From contig JAGVEU010000377.1 of assembly GCA_020057985.1 (NCBI GenBank), forward strand, positions 1 through 15,272: DNA of 15,272 bases, given 5' to 3'. Under the pieces are notes generated by a model, which saw only the letters and a list, made by a program, of their open reading frames with translations, ran no database searches and was not told the DNA's origin. Below are positions 7,927 to 13,962 of the stretch, one piece after another. The position numbers and the translations under genes are program-made. How positions within the stretch are numbered: the stretch's first letter is position 1; the number at the start of each line of letters is the position of its first letter. The stretch comes from Calditrichota bacterium. Its GTDB lineage: Bacteria; Electryoneota; RPQS01.

Positions 7927-7935
7927 GGAGTGAGC
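7924..7935 (+). repeat. 12-base direct repeat, right copy
   Basis: This is the second GAGGGAGTGAGC, matching 4586-4597. It adjoins the lpxB-like remnant and lies 39 bases after the stop of the type IIG gene. Confidence 0.5.
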
Positions 7936-7989
7936 AAACTTCCCGCATTTGATAAAGGCGATTACATAGCAGACCACACAATAATAGCA

Positions 7990-9585
7990 ATGCAGTATGA
8001 ATTTGGCAAGCCTGGTCCCGTTCTTTCCTATGTAGAACAGTGTCGGATGAAGCACTCGCATGATTCCACACAAGTGGCACAGAAAGCGTTGGGGCAGTAT
8101 TTAACTCCGGCGTCTGTTGCCTGCTTCATGGCATCGCTCTTTGAGATCCAGGGAGAGAATGTCAGGTTGCTTGATCCCGGCGCTGGAATGGGGGCGCTTA
8201 CTGCAGCATTCATTGACCGAATTCTTGCCCTGTCGCATCTTCCCAAGTCCGTTACTGCTGTGGCGTGGGAGGTGGACTCGACAATCCTCCCACTCTTGCA
8301 TAAGACGCTAAGACGATGTCATGAAGAATGCAGACAGCGTGGAGTTGACTTCACAGGTATTGTAATCCCTGAGGATTTTACAAAGACGGGTTCAGAGATG
8401 CTCCTTGAGCGCGCTGTGGGAAAACCGACCCATACCTTTAACTGTGCGATCCTGAATCCACCGTATCGCAAGATCGGGAGTAGTTCTCCGGAACGGCTTT
8501 CATTGAGGCGCGTGGATATTGAAACAAGCAATTTGTACACGGGTTTTGTGGCATTGGCCACTCGTCTACTCGAACAGCACGGGCAACTCGTGGCCATAAC
8601 GCCGCGAAGCTTCTGTAATGGACCCTATTTCAAAGCCTTTCGCAATCATTTCTTGCAGGAAATGCGGTTTCAACATGTTCATACTTTCGCGCGGCGTGAT
8701 GCAGCGTTTGCGGACGACGGTGTTCTGCAGGAGAACATTATTTTTCATGCGTCCAAAGATACCACATCTTCAACAAGGGTAGAGATAACTCATAGCGCCG
8801 CGCCAAGGGGCACGATTGAAGCGGGGCACAGAGTTGAACATTCCACGATAGTAGCAGTTGAAGATCCGGAGCGGATTATTCACATTCCAAATGGAAACGC
8901 TGACCAACAGGCTCGCATGCGAGTTAGTCAATACCAGCACACACTGACAGACATCGGTGTGAGTGTCTCAACCGGTCGGGTTGTTGAGTTCAGAGCAAAG
9001 CAGTATCTTAGAGCGCAGCCGACAGAAGGGGCTGCTCCGCTGATTTACCCCGGGCATTTCAACGAAGGTTACGTCGCATGGCCGAATGCGACCTCTCGAA
9101 AACCCAACGCAATCCAAATCAATGATACCACCCGGCCAATGTTGGTTCCGACGGGCTTCTATGCTTTGGTTAAGCGCTTCACCTCAAAGGAAGAACCTCG
9201 TCGAATTGTAGCAGTTGTTTTTGATCCAAGAAGAGTAAATGCCGAAGAAATTGCTTATGAGAACCATGTAAATTTCTTTCACGTTTGCGGGCATGGAATG
9301 CCTGAATTCCTCGCAAAAGGAATCGCAGCCTACCTAAACACGTCTTTGGTGGATCAGTACTTCCGTCAATTCAGCGGCCATACTCAAGTCAATGCCGCTG
9401 ATTTGAGATCGCTGACCTATCCACCGCGAGAAACACTTGAAAGACTCGGCGGCCAAGTCAGCGCTCTCCACTTGAACCAAAAAGAATTAGACACCCTCGT
9501 TGAGAAGGAACTCAGCCATTGGCAAGAAAAGAACCTGCGTTTGATAGGAACGACGGTATTCACCTGCGGAAGAGTAAGGACATGA
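7990..9585 (+). CDS. N6-adenine DNA methyltransferase, PstI/BsuBI/Eco57I-like
   Basis: From the ATG at 7990 the product has 531 residues. It shows motif X LGQYLTP (34-40), SAM-binding motif I LDPGAGMGAL (61-70) and catalytic NPPY (156-159), the gamma-class order. The LLDPGAGMG form and overall length match stand-alone methylases of PstI/BsuBI-type systems. The C-terminal half (about 290-510) is the presumed DNA-recognition region. It should methylate adenine in a specific site. The start is uncertain: the frame is open to a TTG at 7888 and a GTG at 7930, but those codons include the lpxB-like remnant, and no candidate has a well-spaced Shine-Dalgarno sequence. No PstI/BsuBI-type endonuclease follows; its stop overlaps the start of the FRG gene (ATGA), so that gene is the closest functional partner by position. 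Confidence 0.85.
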   Translation: MQYEFGKPGPVLSYVEQCRMKHSHDSTQVAQKALGQYLTPASVACFMASLFEIQGENVRLLDPGAGMGALTAAFIDRILALSHLPKSVTAVAWEVDSTILPLLHKTLRRCHEECRQRGVDFTGIVIPEDFTKTGSEMLLERAVGKPTHTFNCAILNPPYRKIGSSSPERLSLRRVDIETSNLYTGFVALATRLLEQHGQLVAITPRSFCNGPYFKAFRNHFLQEMRFQHVHTFARRDAAFADDGVLQENIIFHASKDTTSSTRVEITHSAAPRGTIEAGHRVEHSTIVAVEDPERIIHIPNGNADQQARMRVSQYQHTLTDIGVSVSTGRVVEFRAKQYLRAQPTEGAAPLIYPGHFNEGYVAWPNATSRKPNAIQINDTTRPMLVPTGFYALVKRFTSKEEPRRIVAVVFDPRRVNAEEIAYENHVNFFHVCGHGMPEFLAKGIAAYLNTSLVDQYFRQFSGHTQVNAADLRSLTYPPRETLERLGGQVSALHLNQKELDTLVEKELSHWQEKNLRLIGTTVFTCGRVRT

Positions 9586-10376
9586 GTGAGAACATGAAGA
9601 AAGCCAAAGATATAAAGCCCAAACTGCTCGTTAGGTTGGAAGTCAAAAATGTCTCAGATTTTGTTCGCCGTGTTGAAGTGAAGAAGCGAAGGGCTGAAAA
9701 GTCAGACAACAAAGCAGATCTCCTGTTTCGAGGTCAGCGAGTGGACTGGCCCTTGCTGCCAAAACTGGCACGACTCAATGCCCGCGTCAAACCTCTTGCC
9801 AAGGTTGAAAGTCTTATCTTTGAGGAGTTTCGCCGTACACATCTTCCTCATGTAGACAAGGTGTGGGATGACTCGTGGGATGTCTTAGCCTATGCGCAAC
9901 ATCATGGACTTCCGACACGTCTGCTTGACTGGACTTTCAACGCACTTCAAGCCCTGTGGTTTGCTGTTGAAAAACCGCCGGAGAAGGATGAGAACGGGAA
10001 GGAAATGGCCGCCGTGGTGTGGGTATTCAGCCCTGTAATGGATGATTACCGCGTTCAAGAGGAAAATTTATCACCATTCACGGTGAAATTCTCGATGGTC
10101 TTTCGACCGAGAATTGTGGATCACCGCCTCTCGTCACAAGCGGGGGCGTTCACAGTGCATAAGATAAATAGCGGAGATAGAGTAGTACCATTTAACAATC
10201 ATGGTCGCTACAAGAACAAACTCTCCAAAATCACGATTCAGCCAGATTGCTTTCCGACAATACGCAGGCAACTGGACATGTTAGGCATCAACAGTGCCAC
10301 CACTTTTCCTGATCTTGATGGTCTTTGCAGGCATCTTGAGTGGCGATATTTTTGGTCAACGGATGAGAGCGAGTGA
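9582..10376 (+). CDS. FRG domain-containing protein
   Basis: The product has 264 residues and all family hallmarks in order: LLFRGQ with the name-giving F49-R50-G51, a conserved W-x-L-x-P (56-60), AQHHGLPTRLLDWT (105-118), RLSSQAGAF (182-190) and LGINSATTFPDLDGL (234-248). The FRG domain has no activity I can state with certainty; such proteins recur in defence and mobile regions, often beside methylases. The ATG at 9582 overlaps the methylase stop as ATGA, with GGAAGAG (9568-9574) 7 bases upstream, so the two are translationally coupled. The longer frame to 9519 was rejected for lack of such support. A cytoplasmic enzyme or effector working with methylase 2 is inferred from the coupling. Confidence 0.87.
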   Translation: MSENMKKAKDIKPKLLVRLEVKNVSDFVRRVEVKKRRAEKSDNKADLLFRGQRVDWPLLPKLARLNARVKPLAKVESLIFEEFRRTHLPHVDKVWDDSWDVLAYAQHHGLPTRLLDWTFNALQALWFAVEKPPEKDENGKEMAAVVWVFSPVMDDYRVQEENLSPFTVKFSMVFRPRIVDHRLSSQAGAFTVHKINSGDRVVPFNNHGRYKNKLSKITIQPDCFPTIRRQLDMLGINSATTFPDLDGLCRHLEWRYFWSTDESE

Positions 10377-10498
10377 GCAGCGAATCATGTTCCACAGCGA
10401 CGATAGTTGTGCAGATGATTTGCTCTGCTGAGATTGCGTTTAGGGGTGAGTGGGAAAGAAATGCCATTACTAAAGTGCGTTTTATCAAATGAATGGAT

Positions 10499-10504
10499 AA
10501 AGGA
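10499..10504 (+). promoter_or_regulatory. Strong ribosome binding site of the HEPN-like gene
   Basis: AAAGGA ends 7 bases before the ATG at 10512, an ideal spacing. The 135 bases between the FRG stop and this ATG hold no other gene I can support and no clear promoter. Confidence 0.6.
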
Positions 10505-10511
10505 ATAACTA

Positions 10512-11942
10512 ATGGGCGAAAATCTTCCACAGAAACAGCAAACGTCAGAACTCGCTGTTGACACAGCTACTTTCTCTGGCTACCTTCAAAAGTTTGGTTT
10601 GCCTACTGACAACATCATTGCATCAACAAGAGAACGTGCAATCGTCGCAGCCAACCTAGCCCATTTTCTTGAGGGTCTTCCGCCTGAAGAAAGGCGTGAT
10701 GCACGATATCTGTCGAAATTTGTAGGTGCAACAGCTATTGGTTTGTTTGATGCCGCGTTGAATTTCATATGGAACGAGGTAGTCCTCAATCTGCGGAAGA
10801 AAACCGTTATCTATGGAGTAGATCTATTTTTCGACGCGGCAGTGGGTGGGAATAACAGAGCGAGTTTCAAGGATGAAGAGGACTTGGCTGGACTTAAGGA
10901 CAGTGTCTTACTCAATTCATGTCTAAAGCTAGAATTAATATCGGATGTTGTCTACAGAAAATTGGATCATATCTTAACGATGCGCAATGAGGTGGCTGCA
11001 TCTCATCCGAATGTTGAGAGTATCGGGGGGTATGAACTACTTGGATGGCTACAAACCTGTGTTAAGGATGTATTACAAGAGCGACCATCTGAATCAGCTA
11101 TCAAGATCAAATCTCTTGTTGAGAATATCAAGACCCGTACAGATATAATAGACGCTCAAACCGCGCAACGCTTTCGCGATGAACTAAAAAACCTATCGTT
11201 ACCTCATGTATGCAATCTTCTAATTAGGCTCTTTGGCATATTTATCGACCCTGTTAGCAGCCAGATTCTTCGTGCCAATATTGCTACAATCGTCCCTGCA
11301 GTTTGGCAATATGCTCCAGAGGATGTAAAATTCAAAATTGGTGCCACAATTGATGGTTATCGCACGAATTTGCGGCAAGATAAGCTGAATAAGGGAAGTG
11401 AGTTTTTAACTATAGTAAATGGACGGATGTATGAGACCATCCCGACCAAAACAATTGCGCTAGAAATTCTTGCCGAGCGCTTAGATGATGCACACGATGG
11501 ATATAATAATTTCTACACTGAACCTCCGATAATGCGAGAGATCCTCCAGTTTTGTCAGAGATCAAACGATATACCTCAGGATGTCCTCTATAAACTTGTA
11601 AAAGTTGTGCTTCGTTGTCGACTTGGTCGCGGATTGAGTTATCAGGGAGGTGTAAGTCCAGCAGGCTTACCATTATATGACCAGTTCTTGGGTATACTCG
11701 ACGATAATGGCATCATACACGTTGTCATCTCTCTCTTTGCACCTGAGATTAATTCAAAGCTTGATGAGCCTATATGCCAAAGACACCTCCAGTCCATATT
11801 GGCGATACTTAGAACCATAGCGGTTTCTGAACGACTTAAGCAGGTACTTGATTTCTTGATAGCTGATATACCGAATGCACATAAGGCAAAACATCGAAGA
11901 GAATTTAGAGATTTATCTGCTCCTTTAATCAAATGGAATTGA
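10512..11942 (+). CDS. Uncharacterised protein with a HEPN-like N-terminal domain
   Basis: A 476-residue soluble, mostly helical protein that I cannot assign to a named family. Residues about 62-190 are strongly helical and include LTMRNEVAASHPN, where R158-N159-x5-H165 fits the R-(N/D/H)-x-H pattern (Rx4-6H) of HEPN ribonucleases. The rest (about 195-476) looks like helical repeats with no catalytic motif, perhaps a sensor or scaffold. The ATG has an ideal AAAGGA upstream. Composition differs from its neighbours: bases 10921-10980 contain 19 G/C of 60, against 35 of 60 at 12181-12240 in lpxB, and AT-rich codons are common, so it was probably acquired. By analogy with HEPN toxins and Abi proteins it may cut RNA upon infection. 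The motif alone is short and could be coincidental. Confidence 0.7.
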   Translation: MGENLPQKQQTSELAVDTATFSGYLQKFGLPTDNIIASTRERAIVAANLAHFLEGLPPEERRDARYLSKFVGATAIGLFDAALNFIWNEVVLNLRKKTVIYGVDLFFDAAVGGNNRASFKDEEDLAGLKDSVLLNSCLKLELISDVVYRKLDHILTMRNEVAASHPNVESIGGYELLGWLQTCVKDVLQERPSESAIKIKSLVENIKTRTDIIDAQTAQRFRDELKNLSLPHVCNLLIRLFGIFIDPVSSQILRANIATIVPAVWQYAPEDVKFKIGATIDGYRTNLRQDKLNKGSEFLTIVNGRMYETIPTKTIALEILAERLDDAHDGYNNFYTEPPIMREILQFCQRSNDIPQDVLYKLVKVVLRCRLGRGLSYQGGVSPAGLPLYDQFLGILDDNGIIHVVISLFAPEINSKLDEPICQRHLQSILAILRTIAVSERLKQVLDFLIADIPNAHKAKHRREFRDLSAPLIKWN

Positions 11943-12060
11943 TCGAAGAACTCCTTGATATAGCAAAGAGAGAGTATGCTATCAGTTTCGGAGACAGCTA
12001 AGATCTCTCTCCCTTTTCCATATAGCCGAAGCAAGTTTGGAGGAAAGACGTTTTCGGTTA

Positions 12061-13308
12061 ATGTATAAAGAAGATAATATTTTGTATCCTTCCATCTATC
12101 TTTCCGCCGGAGAAGCATCCGGCGATGCACATGGCGCAGGCGTGGTGGCGGAGTTGCGCGCGCGCTATCCTGATGCAGAATTGTTCGGGCTGGGTGGGGA
12201 CAAAATGCAGGCGGCGGGTTTGGAATTGCTTGAACACGCCGGGCGGATGTCGTTTATGGGGTTTGCTGAAGTCGTGCGGCATCTGCCCTTCATCATGTCG
12301 GTACGCAAGCGCGTGCTCGATGCCATTGTGCGGCGGCAACCGGATCTGCTCATTCTGATTGACTATCCCGGCTTTCATTTCTCGCTGCTGCGCAAGTTAA
12401 AGAAGATGGGGGTGATTGGAGATTCCGGGAGCGCCCCCCCTACCCCCCCGCAAGCAGGGGGGAAGTTCCATCCACCGCTGAAGCAGGGGGGAAAGACGAA
12501 GGTTCTTTATTACATCTCGCCGCAGGTTTGGGCGTGGAAATCCGGGCGAGCGAAAGAGCTTGCGGAGCTTGCCGATCATGTTGCGGTGATTTTTCCGTTT
12601 GAAGTGGAGATTTACGAGCGGCTTGGATTGCCGGTGACCTTTGTGGGGCATCCGCTGCTTGATGAGATCGGGGAGATTCCTCCGCGAGGGCAGTTTCTGA
12701 AGAGTGTCGGTTTGCAGCCGGATGATCGGGTGGTGGGGTTATTCCCCGGATCGCGCAAACAGGAGATTCGCAGGCACTTGTCCTTGTTGCTGGAGACTAT
12801 CAAGCTCGTTCGGAAATTTCAGCCGCAGTGCAAATTTCTGCTGGCGGAATCTCCGACTTTGCCGTGTCGTTTTTATGACAAACTGCTCGCGGATTCTGTC
12901 GGTGTAACTCGCGTTGCGGGGCAATCTCATGCGATTCTGGCTCATGCGAATGCTTCACTGGTCAAGTCCGGCTCTTCCACCATCGAAGCCACCTACTTTG
13001 GCAATCCGTTCGTGGTGTTTTATAAGACATCTCCAATCAGTTATGCCATTGGAAAACGCGTGGTGAGGGTTCCGTTTATTGCGATGGCAAATCTGATCGC
13101 TGGTGAAGAAGCAGTGCGGGAACTCATACAAGATCAAGCGACACCGGAGAGTTTAATGAGTGAACTCTTGCCACTCTTGACAGTGCCTGCGCGGATCGAA
13201 GCCTGCCGAACGAGACTCAAGCGAGTCCGCGAGAAACTCGGCGAGCACGGTGCGGCAAAACGGGTGGCGGAGATTGCCTGCACTCTGATTGAGGGATCGC
13301 CACGCTAA
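12061..13308 (+). CDS. lpxB: Lipid-A-disaccharide synthase LpxB
   Basis: The product has 415 residues. It is the GT19 glycosyltransferase that joins UDP-2,3-diacyl-glucosamine and lipid X into the lipid A disaccharide at the inner membrane. Hallmarks are IYLSAGEASGDAHGA at the N-terminus, GLGGDKMQAAGL, MGFAEV, YYISPQVWAW, TFVGHPLLDE, LFPGSRKQEI, SGSSTIEATYFGNPFVVFYK and AMANLIAGEEAV near the end. It is about 30 residues longer than usual because of an in-frame insertion at about 119-146. ATG 12061 has GGAGGAAAG 13 bases upstream, slightly far; TTG 12037 is the alternative. It is separated from its natural partner, the oxidoreductase, by the four-gene cassette, and is followed 5 bases later by the DUF374 gene. 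Confidence 0.95.
   Translation: MYKEDNILYPSIYLSAGEASGDAHGAGVVAELRARYPDAELFGLGGDKMQAAGLELLEHAGRMSFMGFAEVVRHLPFIMSVRKRVLDAIVRRQPDLLILIDYPGFHFSLLRKLKKMGVIGDSGSAPPTPPQAGGKFHPPLKQGGKTKVLYYISPQVWAWKSGRAKELAELADHVAVIFPFEVEIYERLGLPVTFVGHPLLDEIGEIPPRGQFLKSVGLQPDDRVVGLFPGSRKQEIRRHLSLLLETIKLVRKFQPQCKFLLAESPTLPCRFYDKLLADSVGVTRVAGQSHAILAHANASLVKSGSSTIEATYFGNPFVVFYKTSPISYAIGKRVVRVPFIAMANLIAGEEAVRELIQDQATPESLMSELLPLLTVPARIEACRTRLKRVREKLGEHGAAKRVAEIACTLIEGSPR
12088..12114 (+). repeat. lpxB 5' segment matching the remnant at 7900-7926
   Basis: This is the functional copy of the imperfect direct repeat (21 of 27 bases). Together the two copies bracket methylase 2, the FRG gene and the HEPN-like gene. Confidence 0.45.
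12415..12498 (+). repeat. In-frame C/G-tract repeat insertion inside lpxB
   Basis: Runs of C (12434-12440, 12443-12449) face runs of G (12457-12462, 12486-12491), and AAGCAGGGGGGAA occurs twice (12452-12464, 12481-12493). The 28 codons read IGDSGSAPPTPPQAGGKFHPPLKQGGKT and interrupt a place where LpxB proteins normally run from LKKxG directly to the strand before YYISPQVWAW. C-run/G-run hairpins of this type occur as dispersed repeats in several bacterial genomes; here the reading frame is kept. Confidence 0.65.
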
Positions 13309-13313
13309 ACCGC

Positions 13314-13949
13314 TTGCTATTTTTTCTCGGCTCTCGATTCGGCCATCTTGCCGTTAAGCTGATCGGCGCTACATGGCGGGTGCATGTCATCGGCGCGGAG
13401 AAGCTGCAAGAAATTCGCGCAAGCAAGGCTCCATTAGTGATGATTACATGGCACGGCCGCATGTTAGTGCCGGTGTGGCATTGTCGCGGAACAAACATCG
13501 TGGCTATGATCAGTCAACACCAAGACGGCGAGATGGTGGCGAGACTTGTGCAGAAATTAGGGTATGAGACCGTACGCGGCAGCAGCACACGCGGCGGAAG
13601 TCAGGCCGCTCTGGAAATGCTCAAGCGAATCGGGCAAGGTCAGACCGCGGCCATGATTTGCGATGGCCCACGCGGCCCGATCTATAAAATGAAACCGGGC
13701 GCGCCGTTTCTCGCTCAGCAGTCTCAAGCTGTGGTGATTCCGGCCACGTTTGCCACGACAAAAAGATGGACTTTTCACTCGTGGGATCGCTTTGTGGTGC
13801 CGAAGCCGTTCTCGAAAGTCGTACTGCTGTATGGTGAACCCATTCCGGCATGCTCACCGAACGGCAGCATTGAGGAGTTTGGTCAGGAACTTGAGGACGC
13901 ACTGAACCGTCTAACGGAAGAAGCGGAAGCACAGGCACAGGCTCTATAA
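13314..13949 (+). CDS. DUF374-family lysophospholipid acyltransferase-like protein
   Basis: The product has 211 residues and matches the DUF374 branch of lysophospholipid acyltransferases: ITWHGRML (WHGR as the variant of the HX4D catalytic box), SQHQDGE (67-73), RGSSTRGG (88-95) and DGPRGPIYKMKPG (117-129). Such proteins commonly sit beside lipid A genes and are thought to transfer an acyl chain to a lipid A or phospholipid acceptor at the inner membrane. The start is TTG at 13314, 5 bases after the lpxB stop; an in-frame stop at 13290-13292 excludes a start further upstream, and GAGGGA at 13291-13296 is rather distant for a ribosome binding site. Spacing argues for co-transcription with lpxB. 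The exact acceptor is not readable. Confidence 0.85.
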   Translation: MLFFLGSRFGHLAVKLIGATWRVHVIGAEKLQEIRASKAPLVMITWHGRMLVPVWHCRGTNIVAMISQHQDGEMVARLVQKLGYETVRGSSTRGGSQAALEMLKRIGQGQTAAMICDGPRGPIYKMKPGAPFLAQQSQAVVIPATFATTKRWTFHSWDRFVVPKPFSKVVLLYGEPIPACSPNGSIEEFGQELEDALNRLTEEAEAQAQAL

Positions 13950-13962
13950 TTGTAGAAATACT

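Noticed and set aside
4603..9585. Assignment of the two methylases to BREX (PglX) or DISARM
   Set aside because: No helicase, PglZ phosphatase, BrxC-like ATPase, DrmA/DrmB or phospholipase D gene is present, and the first methylase carries its own nuclease motif.
11967..12015. Inverted repeat GAGAGAG/CTCTCTC followed by CCCTTTT as a terminator after the HEPN-like gene
   Set aside because: The stem is only 7 bases with a 30-base loop and no proper T run; too weak to call.
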